Notes under the pieces: generated by a model
Told to the model about the DNA's origin: nothing
Databases searched by the model: none
The model's input: the letters and a program-made list of their open reading frames with translations, nothing else
DNA from: Pseudomonas chlororaphis subsp. chlororaphis
GTDB lineage: Bacteria > Pseudomonadota > Gammaproteobacteria > Pseudomonadales > Pseudomonadaceae
Reading direction: 5' to 3'
NCBI RefSeq assembly: GCF_003945765.1
Contig: NZ_CP027712.1
Location: 4,712,001 to 4,776,000 of the forward strand
DNA length: 64,000 nt
Shown here: piece by piece, positions 26,773 through 35,595 of the stretch
Layout: every line of letters begins with the position of its first letter
How positions within the stretch are numbered: position 1 is the first letter of the stretch
Program-made: the position numbers and the translations under genes

Positions 26773-27429
26773 ATGCCTCCGATGACCCAGACATCCCCCG
26801 CAATCACCCTGGAAAAACTGCGCCGGGCGATCAGGCTGATCGACGAGCCGCTGATCGAACTGACACCTCAGTCGCTGACCTACCTGCGCTCCTACCCCGC
26901 CCTGCTGGCCGCCTCCAGGACCCTGGCCGGTTCCCACAACAGTGGCGACCTGCTGCTGCAGCTATCGGCAATGTGCTACGGCTGGATGCCCAGGGTGGTC
27001 CGGGTGAATGCCAGACATGTCGATAAAGCCTCGGCCGCCCTCGCCTGCGCCCTGGAGTCGGACGTCCTGATCGACACGGCGCAGATGCAGGATCTGGCCA
27101 ACAGCCTGCACTCGGTAGTGGGCACCTCCAAGCTCCTGCACTTTCTGCGCCCGCAGCTCTACCCGATCTGGGATTCGAAGGTCGCGCGAGTCTGGGCAAC
27201 GAGCGATGCCACAACCAACATGAGCAAGGTTGAAAACTACCGTTCCTACATCGAGGACATCAGAACCCTGATCGCGTCTGCCGATTTCGCCGCGTTTCAT
27301 GACGACTTCAACCAGGCATACGGCCGGCGCCTCGACAGGCTGAAGATCGCGCCCTATAGCCTGTCACCGGTCCGCGCGGTCGAGGCCGCGGCCTTCGAGT
27401 TGTCCGGCGGCGATTATGACGATGATTGA
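26773..27429 (+). CDS. Hypothetical protein
   Basis: The protein has 218 residues from ATG 26773; an ATG at 26782 is equally possible. It is soluble, with no signal peptide and no domain I recognise. A central stretch (SVVGTSKLLHFLRPQLYPIWDSKVARVW) resembles the conserved core of some phage- or defence-associated hypothetical proteins, but this is weak. The tail is acidic (GGDYDDD). It stands alone, divergent from the SRPBCC operon. Confidence 0.6.
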   Translation: MPPMTQTSPAITLEKLRRAIRLIDEPLIELTPQSLTYLRSYPALLAASRTLAGSHNSGDLLLQLSAMCYGWMPRVVRVNARHVDKASAALACALESDVLIDTAQMQDLANSLHSVVGTSKLLHFLRPQLYPIWDSKVARVWATSDATTNMSKVENYRSYIEDIRTLIASADFAAFHDDFNQAYGRRLDRLKIAPYSLSPVRAVEAAAFELSGGDYDDD

Positions 27430-27507
27430 CCGGCGGCCCTTGCCGCGCGGCGCCAACATCGGGCGATGCCCATTGTCGGCGTGTCCCCCTTCACTGTGAG
27501 AGTCCCT

Positions 27508-27909
27508 ATGAACCCACGTATTTTCCTGGCCCTGGCGCCGCTGCTGCTCAGCCCGCTGGCCCAGGCCGCCGACTGTGCCAATGCCAGCACCCAGGCCGCC
27601 ATGAACCAGTGCGCCGCCGAGCAGCACAAGGCCGCGGACAAGGAACTGAATACGCTCTACCAGCGCATCACCCAGCGCCTGAAGGACAACCCGGACGGCA
27701 AGAAGCTGCTGGTCGGCGCCCAGCGCGCCTGGGTGGCTTTTCGGGATGCGGAATGCGGGTTCGCCGCCTCGGGGGTGGCCGGTGGCAGCGTCTACCCGTT
27801 GATCTACAGCAACTGCACCACCGACCTGACCAAGGCCCGGGTCGAGGCGTTCAAGACCTACCTCAAGTGCCAGGAAGGCGACCTGAGCTGCCCGGTGCCG
27901 GGCAATTGA
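27508..27909 (+). CDS. LprI-like lysozyme inhibitor family protein, secreted
   Basis: The 133-residue protein has a signal peptide (MNPRIFLALAPLLLSPLAQAA) and the LprI/DUF1311 pattern: Cys in ADCANAS and MNQCAAEQ, the AQRAWVAFRDAEC motif, and a final pair of Cys. It is periplasmic. Family members are annotated as lysozyme inhibitors, but few are tested. It resembles the gene at 52273-52683, which lies beside a peptidoglycan-degrading effector. Here it has no such partner. It converges on qhpB. Confidence 0.82.
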   Translation: MNPRIFLALAPLLLSPLAQAADCANASTQAAMNQCAAEQHKAADKELNTLYQRITQRLKDNPDGKKLLVGAQRAWVAFRDAECGFAASGVAGGSVYPLIYSNCTTDLTKARVEAFKTYLKCQEGDLSCPVPGN

Positions 27910-27914
27910 TGAGG

Positions 27915-27943
27915 TTCGCCCCTGCATGTCCTGCAGGAGCGAA
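27915..27943. terminator. Hairpin between convergent LprI-like gene and qhpB
   Basis: TTCGCCCCTGCA and TGCAGGAGCGAA pair with one mismatch around a 5-base loop. There is no T-run. It could end transcription from both sides or be a REP-type half element. Confidence 0.45.
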
Positions 27944-27963
27944 GGTGATGGCGCTATCCGCGC

Positions 27964-29088
27964 CTAACGCTCGAACACCTGGGCCGTGGTGATCGCCATG
28001 TCCCCGCCCGGCAGCTTGATGCTGCCGATCTGCTTCAGGCTGTCGGCATCGAAGATCGCCACATCGTTGAAGGTCCCGGCCAGGTAGATCTTGCTGCCCG
28101 CCTTGTTGAACGAAATGCAGTAGTAGGAATGGTCCAGGGTGGCGGCCTGGAGCAGTTTTTTCTGCCGGATGTCGTACTTGGCCAGGCGGTTGAGCACGCC
28201 GAACATCAGGTTCGGGTCCTTCGGCGAGCGCATGCCGCTGAAATAGATTTCCGTCAGCGGGCCGAAGTCGGTGGTTTCGCTCTTGCCGGTTTTCAAGTCG
28301 ATGCTGAACAGACCGTACAGGTACTCGGCGCTGGCCGGGTCCTGTTGCTGGTCCTTGAACTTGGCGGCGGTGTAGAGCAGCGAGAAATCATGGCGCCAGG
28401 TCTGCTGGTTCCACACGTAGAGCACGTCTGGCGCGCTGTAGTTCGGGCGTTTCCAGTGGCGGCTGGGGATCAGCACATCGAACTTGCCGGTCTTGACGTC
28501 AACCTTGTACACATCCGCCCCGGCCACATACAACGAGCCGTCGTCACCGCTCTGCATGATGGTCAGTTGCCGTGGCGCCGGAAAGCTGCGCACCGGCTTG
28601 GCCTTGAGCCCGGCGTCGGTGGCATACACATCCAGCCGCGGCGGCTTGACCTCATAACGGTCGTTGAGCATCAGCGTCGGGTTGGCCACGGTGTACAGCT
28701 CCTTGCCGTCGTGGCTGACGGTGAAAGCAAACATCGAGCGCGCCTTCTCCCCCGGCTGCTGGGTGATGCTGGCGTGGAACACCTGCTTGCAGCTGTCCAG
28801 CTCGACGCCATAGACATCGGCGTAGTGGTTGTTCAGCACGTAGGCGACCTTGCGGTCCGGCGCCAGTTGCACGGTGCCGGGGCCGAAGGCGTCGGGCATC
28901 TTGCAGGTCTTGTACAGCGTGTCGCTGGCCAGGTCGATCACGTGCAGGTTATTCGGATAGTTGGTGGTGACCATGTATTCATGGCCGGCGTTGAGGGCCT
29001 TGTCACTGTTGTCATCGGCCAGGACGCTGAGGGAACAGGCCCCCAGGACGGCGGAAGCGGCCAGGCCGCAGGCATTGATCAAGCGCAT
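27964..29088 (-). CDS. qhpB: Quinohemoprotein amine dehydrogenase beta subunit
   Basis: The 374-residue protein has a signal peptide (LAASAVLGACSLSVLADD) and a seven-bladed beta-propeller with repeats such as MVTTNYPNNLHVIDLASDTL. It is the periplasmic beta subunit of the heterotrimeric enzyme that oxidises primary amines, including phenylethylamine and butylamine, to aldehydes. It is last in the order qhpA-D-C-B, the same order as in Paracoccus and P. putida. A 23-bp gap separates it from qhpC. Confidence 0.9.
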   Translation of the reverse strand: MRLINACGLAASAVLGACSLSVLADDNSDKALNAGHEYMVTTNYPNNLHVIDLASDTLYKTCKMPDAFGPGTVQLAPDRKVAYVLNNHYADVYGVELDSCKQVFHASITQQPGEKARSMFAFTVSHDGKELYTVANPTLMLNDRYEVKPPRLDVYATDAGLKAKPVRSFPAPRQLTIMQSGDDGSLYVAGADVYKVDVKTGKFDVLIPSRHWKRPNYSAPDVLYVWNQQTWRHDFSLLYTAAKFKDQQQDPASAEYLYGLFSIDLKTGKSETTDFGPLTEIYFSGMRSPKDPNLMFGVLNRLAKYDIRQKKLLQAATLDHSYYCISFNKAGSKIYLAGTFNDVAIFDADSLKQIGSIKLPGGDMAITTAQVFER

Positions 29089-29111
29089 GCTGGAATCCTT
29101 CTACTGACCGA

Positions 29112-29435
29112 TTACTTGTCTTTAGGGAACACGGTGCCGAGGTTGCGCCAGTTCTCGTTGGAGGCCTGGGCGTCCTTGTTCCAGTCGGGGTAGGTGCTCA
29201 TCATGTCCGGCACCTGGGCCGGCCACCAGCAAGGGTCGGAGCAACCGTAGAGGTCAGCCTCCATCGGCTGGCACAAGGACGACACGCCACCGAAGGCATC
29301 GATTTCCCAGCCCGGGTCGGTGGTCGAGGCACAGCCGGCCACCGAACTCATGGCGACCACCTCTTCGATACGGTTCTCGTCGGCGGCCTGTTCCAGTTTC
29401 TGGGCTTTGTTATTGATCGGCTTGAGATGTTTCAT
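29112..29435 (-). CDS. qhpC: Quinohemoprotein amine dehydrogenase gamma subunit, cross-linked peptide
   Basis: The 107-residue precursor has a leader of about 28 residues without a classical signal sequence, followed by the CTQ-bearing chain. With an offset of 28, every cross-link residue I recall for the P. putida enzyme is present: Cys35-Glu44, Cys55-Asp61, Cys69-Asp77, and Cys65-Trp71 for cysteine tryptophylquinone. The start at 29435 (MKHLKPIN) is one base after the qhpD stop; a longer ORF to 29534 is inside qhpD. Maturation needs QhpD (thioether bridges), QhpG (Trp oxidation), QhpE (leader cleavage) and QhpF (export), all in this window. Confidence 0.93.
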   Translation of the reverse strand: MKHLKPINNKAQKLEQAADENRIEEVVAMSSVAGCASTTDPGWEIDAFGGVSSLCQPMEADLYGCSDPCWWPAQVPDMMSTYPDWNKDAQASNENWRNLGTVFPKDK

Positions 29436-29436
29436 G

Positions 29437-30870
29437 TCAGTGGGCCTTGCGCGGAGTGATGTAACTGCTGATGAACGCAGGGTTGCGGGCCATGATCCGG
29501 CTGTAGACCTCGATGCCGAAATCCACCCAGTCACGCATCAGTTCGCAATAGTGATAGGTCGGGTGCGCCGGGTCGCCGTAGCGGGCGTAGCTCTCGTGGT
29601 AGCAGCCGCCGGAACACAGGTTGCGGATGCGGCAGCTGTCGCAGCCGGTGTTGCTGCGGTCCAGGCGCTGGGACAGGAAGTCGTTGAGTTCCATCTGCTT
29701 CACCCCGCCCTCGCGCACGTTGCCGAAGGTCGGCAGCGATGAACCGGTAAAGCGGTGGCACAGGTTCAGCTCGCCCTTGTGGTCCACCGCCAGCATCTTC
29801 AGCCCGGCGCCACAGGGCAGCGCCTTCTTGTGGCCTTCGTGGATATCGGTGATCAGCTGGTGCAGGTTGGAGAAACCGATATTGCGATGCTCCAGGGCCG
29901 CCTCCAGGTAGCGCCGGCCCAGGCGCTTCATGCTGGCGAAGACTTCGACCAGTTCCTCGCCTGTGAGGTTGAAGCTGCTGATATCGCCCGAGGTCACCGG
30001 GGCAAACCCGACCTCGGCGAAACCCAGTTCGTTGAACAGGTGGTCCCAGATGGTTTCCACATCGGTGACCCCGGTGGTCAGGGTCACCCGCGCGCCGACC
30101 GGGCGGCTGTCGTAGCGCGCCAGCAGCATCTGCGCCTTGCGCCGCACCACGTCATAGGTGCCCTGCCCGCCCACGGTGATGCGGTTGCGGTCGTGCACGG
30201 TCTTCGGCCCGTCGATGCTCACGGACAAGCCAAAGCGGTGGGCATTCAGGTAGTCCACCGTTTCCTCGGTGAGCAGCGTGGCATTGGTGGTCATGACGAA
30301 CTCGACGAACTTGCCCGCCTCGCGAAAACGCTTCTCGCAATAGTCGACCATGTACTCGATCAGCTTGCGGTTGCTCAGCGGCTCGCCACCAAAAAACACC
30401 ACGGTGAAACGCTCCTCGTCGGGGGATTCCTTGAGCAGCATTTCCACCGAGGCGATGGCCGTCTCGACGTCCATCTTCTTGCCCGCCGAGGGCTTGTCCA
30501 GGTCTTCCTTGTAGCAGTAGGTGCAACTCAGGTTGCAGCCGGTGTTGACGTTGAGCACCACGGTATTGATCGCCGTGCGTTCGACTCGCTTGACGGTCCA
30601 TTCCTCAGTCCGTGGCGAGCCGTCGCTGACCAGCTCCAGGGCGATCAGCTCGCGCAGAGTCTCGTTGATTTCCTCGCCGTCGTACTGGCTGGCCAGCCGC
30701 TGGATCAGGTCAATGGAAGAGCAGCCCGGCCCGCGCAGGGCATCGATGATGCTGCCGGTCAAGGCATCGCTGGCGAACAGCGAACTGCTGGGGATATGGA
30801 ACAGCATGCGGTCGGCATCGACCTGCACTTCGTGCAGGTTGCGTTCGACCAGATTCAAGATAGCGCCCAT
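29437..30870 (-). CDS. qhpD: Radical SAM/SPASM maturase forming the QhpC thioether cross-links
   Basis: The 477-residue radical SAM enzyme has CNLSCTYCY (Cys112, 116, 119 for the SAM cluster), VFFGGEP near 160, and a C-terminal SPASM domain with Cys353, 371, 410, 413, 419, 423 and 442 for auxiliary clusters. It ties Cys to Asp/Glu side chains in the gamma subunit in the cytoplasm. The start at 30870 follows AGGAGG at ideal spacing. It lies between qhpA and qhpC. Confidence 0.93.
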   Translation of the reverse strand: MGAILNLVERNLHEVQVDADRMLFHIPSSSLFASDALTGSIIDALRGPGCSSIDLIQRLASQYDGEEINETLRELIALELVSDGSPRTEEWTVKRVERTAINTVVLNVNTGCNLSCTYCYKEDLDKPSAGKKMDVETAIASVEMLLKESPDEERFTVVFFGGEPLSNRKLIEYMVDYCEKRFREAGKFVEFVMTTNATLLTEETVDYLNAHRFGLSVSIDGPKTVHDRNRITVGGQGTYDVVRRKAQMLLARYDSRPVGARVTLTTGVTDVETIWDHLFNELGFAEVGFAPVTSGDISSFNLTGEELVEVFASMKRLGRRYLEAALEHRNIGFSNLHQLITDIHEGHKKALPCGAGLKMLAVDHKGELNLCHRFTGSSLPTFGNVREGGVKQMELNDFLSQRLDRSNTGCDSCRIRNLCSGGCYHESYARYGDPAHPTYHYCELMRDWVDFGIEVYSRIMARNPAFISSYITPRKAH

Positions 30871-30887
30871 TGCAAACCTCCTGTGCC

Positions 30888-30908
30888 GGCCCCCTTTTGG
30901 CGGGGGCC
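30888..30908. promoter_or_regulatory. GC-rich hairpin between qhpA and qhpD
   Basis: GGCCCCC and GGGGGCC form a 7-bp stem with a 7-base loop in the 80-bp qhpA-qhpD spacer. There is no T-run. It may stabilise the qhpA message or dampen read-through, giving the maturase a lower dose than the subunit. Confidence 0.5.
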
Positions 30909-30950
30909 CGCGGTCATTCCGAAAGGGTGTCGTCAATCACGGACCGCGCC

Positions 30951-32534
30951 TTAGGGGATGGGTGGATTGTTCCAGCGTTGCACGGTGACGATCAGGTGGC
31001 CTTCGCCGGTCAGGGATTTCCCAGCGTCGTCGACGGCGGCGATCACCTTGAGGTTGCCGGCGTTGTTGGTGGACATCTTGCGCTGCGGGTTCGGCCCGGC
31101 ATCGCCCGGAATGAACACGCCGCTGTCGGCCTGCATGGTACCGGCGAACTTGACGTCCTCGTCTTCCCTGGCACGCTCGTCGAAGGGCTCGACCTTCCAC
31201 TGCGCCGGGAACACGCCGATGCGATACGGCTTGCCATCGGCGCCCTTGCCCCAGGCTTCGGCATCGAAGCGGCCCTGGACCTTGGGCGTCGAGCCACCGC
31301 CGTCGCCAACCCGCGCCACCGAGAACTCGGGCACCACCTTGACCTCGGCGATCTGGCTGTACACCGCCAGCGTCGCGCCGTTCAGGCTGCCGACGGTGAC
31401 GTTGCGCAGGCCCGGTTGGGCATCGGCGGCCGCCTTGAGCCTGACCTTGATCCGCTGCGGGCCCTGCTCGATGACGTCGACCACTTCCACGCCCTTGCCA
31501 AAACTCGGCTTGCCGCTGAGGCCGCTGCCGATCAGGGTGACTTCGGTTTCACCGCCAGCCTTCAGGTGACCCGGTTGCACCGCCAGCAAACGACTGCTGC
31601 CCTGCTTGGCGGCGATAAAGTCCAGGCCGCGTTCGTCGTGCTCGGCCTCGAACATCCGGCCCTGCAATGCATTGCCTTGAGCGGCGAACACCTGGCGCAT
31701 GCTCACGCCGTCGATGCTGACATTGCCGCGCCATTCGTAGCCGCTGTAGAGAATCGCGCTGCCCTCGCCGTTGAACGGACTGCCGTCGGCGTACTGGCCT
31801 TTGACGCTGACCTTGAAGGTGTCATTGCCATCGGCGCTGACGCTCATCACCCCGGCCAGTTCGCCCTTGCCCGGCAGATGGCCGCTGAAGCTCCAGTCGC
31901 CCGCCAGGGTCTCGGCCTTGGGTGCGCTGCCCAGCCATTTTGTCCAGGCCGGGTTGTCCAGCGGATAACGCTTGGCCAGCAGCGGCACCATCTCCTTGCG
32001 CGCCAGGTCGAACCAGTCGCGGTCGCGGGACAGCGCCTGGTATTCCAGCGACGGCCATTGGCCGAGGTGGAAGTTCACCAGGCGTTCCCACTCCTGGGCC
32101 GGACGCCGTTGCAGGGCGACCCGCGCGCCGGAGTGGCAGCGGCCGCACATCTGGCTGGTTTGTTCGTCGAACTTCTCCACCGTGTTCAAGCGCCGCTCCA
32201 GGGCGTAGCGCACGCCGTCGGTTTCGCTCGGCGCCAGGCCCTGGGTGTCGGCCAGGTATTTGACCAGGGTGCGGCGATCGTCGTCGCTGATCTGCAGGCC
32301 ATGCATGACCTGCATGCGGGCGATGCTCATCAACCAGCCTTCCGGGGTCTTGCGCTGGTGGCTGATGCGGCTCAGGCCGCCTCCCGTTTCCGGGGTATGG
32401 CAGCCCTGGCAGGTTTCCTTGAGGATGGCCTGGGCCTCGCGCGCTGCAAGGCTGGGAGGGGCATGCAAGGCGGCGCAGACCGCCAGCGCCAGCAGGCCGC
32501 TGGACGTGCCTGCTCGGAGTGTTCTCTTGATCAA
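30951..32534 (-). CDS. qhpA: Quinohemoprotein amine dehydrogenase alpha subunit (diheme)
   Basis: The 527-residue protein has a signal peptide (LLALAVCAALHAPPSLAA) and two c-type heme sites, CQGCH near 42 and CGRCH near 130. Three beta-rich domains follow. It passes electrons from the CTQ cofactor to a periplasmic cytochrome or azurin. It is first of the qhpADCB operon. The upstream region holds a perfect palindrome at 32705-32724; no sigma-54 promoter with correct spacing was found there. Confidence 0.92.
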   Translation of the reverse strand: MIKRTLRAGTSSGLLALAVCAALHAPPSLAAREAQAILKETCQGCHTPETGGGLSRISHQRKTPEGWLMSIARMQVMHGLQISDDDRRTLVKYLADTQGLAPSETDGVRYALERRLNTVEKFDEQTSQMCGRCHSGARVALQRRPAQEWERLVNFHLGQWPSLEYQALSRDRDWFDLARKEMVPLLAKRYPLDNPAWTKWLGSAPKAETLAGDWSFSGHLPGKGELAGVMSVSADGNDTFKVSVKGQYADGSPFNGEGSAILYSGYEWRGNVSIDGVSMRQVFAAQGNALQGRMFEAEHDERGLDFIAAKQGSSRLLAVQPGHLKAGGETEVTLIGSGLSGKPSFGKGVEVVDVIEQGPQRIKVRLKAAADAQPGLRNVTVGSLNGATLAVYSQIAEVKVVPEFSVARVGDGGGSTPKVQGRFDAEAWGKGADGKPYRIGVFPAQWKVEPFDERAREDEDVKFAGTMQADSGVFIPGDAGPNPQRKMSTNNAGNLKVIAAVDDAGKSLTGEGHLIVTVQRWNNPPIP

Positions 32535-32960
32535 GGTCGGACCTCCACGGAGCTCTTTATCAGGGAGCTTTTTATTAGCGAGCTTTATTATTGTTGTGCG
32601 TCGTTTTTATGGTTTCTGCCATGCCCGGTGGCGCCGGGCACGGAGGCAAGAGAAACGGCTGGGTTGAGCAATACACGGAGCGTGCCAGCTTACAAATAAT
32701 GTGCTTTATCAAGGACTTGATAAAATCCCAGGACGCATCCCCCAGGCAACCGCCGGCCGACCGCGTTTAATTTCGCGACAACTGTTCCACTCTGAGACAG
32801 ACACGGCGATGAGGGAACCAATCAGCCATCGCAGCGATGGCGTCAACACGTTTCAGAATCGTCCTAAAGCCTTGCCTTGGTGCACCTGAATAGGCTCGCG
32901 AAGCTCTACAACGAGCCATAGCCCCACGGATCAGTCAACGCACAAGGATGATGTACCCCC
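32535..32960. other. 426-bp region between qhpA and the PAAR-toxin gene
   Basis: This divergent intergenic region holds the palindrome at 32705-32724. No gene is seen. A near-match to a sigma-54 promoter towards qhpA (TGGCAC ... TTGC) has a 10-bp gap where 5 is required, so it is not called. Confidence 0.5.
32705..32724. promoter_or_regulatory. Perfect palindrome upstream of qhpA
   Basis: TTTATCAAG-GA-CTTGATAAA is a 9-bp inverted repeat with a 2-bp centre, 171 bp before qhpA. The ATCAA-N4-TTGAT core is the reverse of an Anr/FNR box, so it is not one. A dimeric regulator of qhpA or of the toxin gene is possible. Its left end (TGCTTTATCAAG) recurs at 17182. Confidence 0.5.
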
Positions 32961-34124
32961 ATGCTTTCTTCCGCTCGCCTGGGCGACAAACATGTCTGCC
33001 CTCTCCCCGGTCACGGCACCACCCCGATTGCTTCCGCTTCCGGCGACATAAACATCAACTCCATGGGCGCGGCCCGAGTCGGCGACACGTGCGGCTGTGG
33101 TGCGGTCATTACCACAGGGTTTCCCTCAATCATCCTAAATGGCCGCCCCATGGCCCACTTAGGAAGCCCTACCACTCACGGCGGGACAATCATCACGGGC
33201 AGCCCCAATACCTTCGGTGGCTTTGTCATGGGGCCTACTCCTGGGGCTGCCATCATCAACTTCGCAGCGCTCGGAGTGTTTCGCTCAGATGGCTCGGTAG
33301 ACGATGAAAAGATGGCGACCTTGTTGGCTGATCCGAAGCTGACCGAGAAGGCCGCCGCTGCGAATGCTTTGGTTGATCCCAATGCGGCCTCTAAGGCATC
33401 TGAAGAGAAGCCTGAACCGAACGATGGGCCTGAAGGGTGTACTCACCCGAACATGATGGAGAAGCTGGCGAGCTACATCGCAGATGAGATGAATAGCAAC
33501 ATCCACCACTCTTCCGTCTTGAAGATGAAAGAGCTGCTCAGCTATGACGTTGCGGAAGAGACTCGCAAAAAAATGGGCCTGCCGTGGTATGCCCAAATCG
33601 GAAATACCAGCCCTCAAGCTATCGGCGCTTCAAACGTTGCGGCAGCTATGGCCCTTTGGACTGAACGAGTAGGCCAGGGTCGTGATTGGGACCACAAACC
33701 GAAGATTCATGCAAAATTTGGCAGGTATCGCCACAGGCAAGGCAAGTACGACTACTTCTACGATATTTGGTCGAACATTCACTACGGCTATGTGGGTATG
33801 GCTGGAGGACTCACTGAAGGCGTCCTTTTGGATAGTGCTGGGATCGAGCAGATTGTTTCAGATCAATTACGACGGTGGGGAGAGCAGATATTCGTCGCCA
33901 AAGAAGATCAGAGGCTCAAAGGGCCTCATGCCACAGAAGACGTAGAAGGGATGCGCGCATGGGATGACGTCCCTGATCGAATTTCGATTAGTATCGGCAT
34001 GAAACTCTACAACAAGTATCCAAATGGGGGCATCACGGCACATACAATCATGGCCGAAGTGCTTGCAGTCACACCGGAAGAATGGGGAGATGGCGCCAGT
34101 GTCCATGTCTGCGAGAAATATTAA
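32961..34124 (+). CDS. PAAR-tipped polymorphic toxin, type-44-like C-terminal domain
   Basis: The 387-residue protein has an N-terminal PAAR domain (residues 1-95; ARLGDKHVCPLPGHGTTPIAS, repeated HGG and GDTCGCG turns) that would cap a type VI VgrG spike. A linker rich in Ala, Glu and Pro follows (110-150), then a C-terminal domain with WDHKPKIHAKFG and YDIWSNIHYGYVGMAGG. I recognise this as polymorphic toxin domain 44 (Ntox44-like), whose activity I do not know to be established. The next gene overlaps its 3' end and is the likely immunity gene. GC content is lower than in the flanking core genes, which suggests transfer. No vgrG lies next to it; one is 22 kb away. Confidence 0.78.
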   Translation: MLSSARLGDKHVCPLPGHGTTPIASASGDININSMGAARVGDTCGCGAVITTGFPSIILNGRPMAHLGSPTTHGGTIITGSPNTFGGFVMGPTPGAAIINFAALGVFRSDGSVDDEKMATLLADPKLTEKAAAANALVDPNAASKASEEKPEPNDGPEGCTHPNMMEKLASYIADEMNSNIHHSSVLKMKELLSYDVAEETRKKMGLPWYAQIGNTSPQAIGASNVAAAMALWTERVGQGRDWDHKPKIHAKFGRYRHRQGKYDYFYDIWSNIHYGYVGMAGGLTEGVLLDSAGIEQIVSDQLRRWGEQIFVAKEDQRLKGPHATEDVEGMRAWDDVPDRISISIGMKLYNKYPNGGITAHTIMAEVLAVTPEEWGDGASVHVCEKY

Positions 34125-34515
34125 AACCCGACACGTTATTGGGGCACTCATTGTTTCCCCATTGTTGTTCTGGTACGTGGCGACCCCCGTCGTACGTGTC
34201 CATTACTCCAAAGAAGGTACAGACGAACTTCGGCTAATCTGGAACACGCAGCACAACATCCATAAAGAAGGAATGCTTCCGGGGCAAGCCACATATGATA
34301 CTGGGCATATGTTCCCCAATGAGAAGTTCTTCATGAACTTCGATTGGTGGAATGAAAATAGTCTGCGGAGATGCATAAACATCACGCCAAAATGGGGGAG
34401 CGCAATAGACATTTACCTTGATGGTAAAGGCCGCATCGACACAGCTAAAACCGGCCCTGACGTTATTGCTCGCTTAAAACGATGTGAGGGTGATGCTGAT
34501 CCTTTCCGTCCTTAA
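34105..34515 (+). CDS. Probable membrane-anchored immunity protein of the PAAR toxin
   Basis: The 136-residue protein has one N-terminal membrane segment (HVIGALIVSPLLFWYVATPVV), and the rest is predicted periplasmic. It overlaps the toxin gene by 20 bp, as immunity genes often do. The start at 34105 (MSARNIKTR) is chosen because upstream sequence is inside the toxin. A periplasmic immunity protein would imply a toxin acting in the periplasm; this is inference. Its C-terminal coding segment (34426-34491) recurs at 35070-35135. Confidence 0.6.
   Translation: MSARNIKTRHVIGALIVSPLLFWYVATPVVRVHYSKEGTDELRLIWNTQHNIHKEGMLPGQATYDTGHMFPNEKFFMNFDWWNENSLRRCINITPKWGSAIDIYLDGKGRIDTAKTGPDVIARLKRCEGDADPFRP
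34426..34491 (+). repeat. 66-bp immunity-gene repeat, copy 1
   Basis: This segment encodes GRIDTAKTGPDVIARLKRCE inside the immunity gene. By direct comparison it matches 35070-35135 at 60 of 66 positions without gaps. Confidence 0.8.
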
Positions 34516-34618
34516 AGTTCTCTACCAGCACCAATATGAGGTCATCCAACACAACCGCCAAGTAGAATGCAGACGACATTCCCAAGGCCTTTACAACTGG
34601 TGACGGAGCATCACGACA

Positions 34619-35062
34619 ATGAAGTGGCCCAAGCGACGCCTCGAACTTCGCGATTTCGGCATGGCCCTGTACCTGCTCAGCCTTGCACTACCAGCGGTGT
34701 ATCAAGAAGATGATAACTGGCTGTATGGAACGCTCACCCAAGACACTTTACCTGGATGGTTTGCATTCATATCGGGGTTACTGTCAATGGTCTACGGTTA
34801 CTCTGCGTGGTTAGCAAACCCCTTATTCATCGCTGCTTACCGGACTCGGAACGTCAAGCGAAGCTTCATCTATGCAGCACTCGCATTACTGGCGGGACTA
34901 TCGGTGCAATTACAGCTCGTTACTTGGTACGACGAAGACGGCAGGTTCACTGTTACTGGTTATACCTACGGTTACTACGTCTGGTTGCTTTCCTTCTCTT
35001 GGATGGCCGGATTGGCTATAACTAATTGGAGAAAAGGTGTCCGTGTCCACATATGTAAATAA
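34619..35062 (+). CDS. Small membrane protein in the toxin locus, possible immunity protein
   Basis: The 147-residue protein has about four hydrophobic segments (FGMALYLLSLALPAVY, WFAFISGLLSMVYGYSAWL, FIYAALALLAGLSVQLQLV, YYVWLLSFSWMAGLAI). A GGAG ribosome site precedes the ATG. It lies between the two copies of the immunity-gene segment, so it may be a second immunity gene brought in with that duplication. I do not recognise a family. Confidence 0.6.
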   Translation: MKWPKRRLELRDFGMALYLLSLALPAVYQEDDNWLYGTLTQDTLPGWFAFISGLLSMVYGYSAWLANPLFIAAYRTRNVKRSFIYAALALLAGLSVQLQLVTWYDEDGRFTVTGYTYGYYVWLLSFSWMAGLAITNWRKGVRVHICK

Positions 35063-35069
35063 GCTGAGC

Positions 35070-35135
35070 AAAGGACGCATCGACATTGCTAAAACTGGCC
35101 CTGACGTTATTGCTCGCTTGAAACAATGTGAGGGT
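35070..35135 (+). pseudogene. 66-bp immunity-gene repeat, copy 2 (orphan fragment)
   Basis: It encodes GRIDIAKTGPDVIARLKQCE with no start and no upstream part of the gene. It overlaps the end of the membrane-protein neighbourhood and runs out of frame into the next ORF. It is the trace of a displaced immunity gene. Confidence 0.75.
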
Positions 35136-35448
35136 TTTCTTTTTGAAGAACTCGGACAAGGAGCCAGCCAAGGAGGCGCTGAGAGCCATAACGGGCATAC
35201 GCGACTGGTATAAGAACCTGCGCTACCGCTACTCTGCACTGGATGAGAACAGCGATTTAAATTCCCATGAGTTCTATCTGGCCGCACAGCACGCTGGCCG
35301 TACATGGGCCGTGGTGGTTGACCAATCAATCAGCTACTACGGCAAATCCAGCTTTAGCGTAACCGCTGAGCCCTACGATCCGAAAACCTACGTGGATTAC
35401 GCCAAGGCGCTCCAGGCCGCCACCAAGAGCTGTCCTGTTCCACAATAA
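35128..35448 (+). CDS. Probable C-terminal fragment of an accessory protein
   Basis: The 106-residue ORF starts only at a GTG inside the repeat copy at 35070-35135. No signal peptide, membrane segment or ribosome site is seen. The sequence (ALRAITGIRDWYKNLRYRYS, then RTWAVVVDQSISYYGKSSFSVTAEPYD) looks like a folded domain that has lost its N-terminus. It could be a remnant of an immunity protein. Whether it is translated is doubtful. Confidence 0.45.
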   Translation: MRVFFLKNSDKEPAKEALRAITGIRDWYKNLRYRYSALDENSDLNSHEFYLAAQHAGRTWAVVVDQSISYYGKSSFSVTAEPYDPKTYVDYAKALQAATKSCPVPQ

Positions 35449-35595
35449 AGGCATCAGTCTGTCGATTGTGATCTACCAGTCAAGGCTGCGCAGTGTCCGT
35501 TATGCAGGGCTTCAAACGATCTGCGTCTGCACCACGCAGCTGCTACGATGCCTGGCTTAACCGCTTCAGCCACCGGCCCTGACAGGAATCGCGCC

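Noticed and set aside
32660..32685. Sigma-54 promoter towards qhpA
   Set aside because: TGGCAC and TTGC are both present on the minus strand but 10 bp apart instead of 5, so RpoN could not use them.
32705..32724. Anr/FNR box
   Set aside because: The half-sites are inverted (ATCAA-N4-TTGAT instead of TTGAT-N4-ATCAA).
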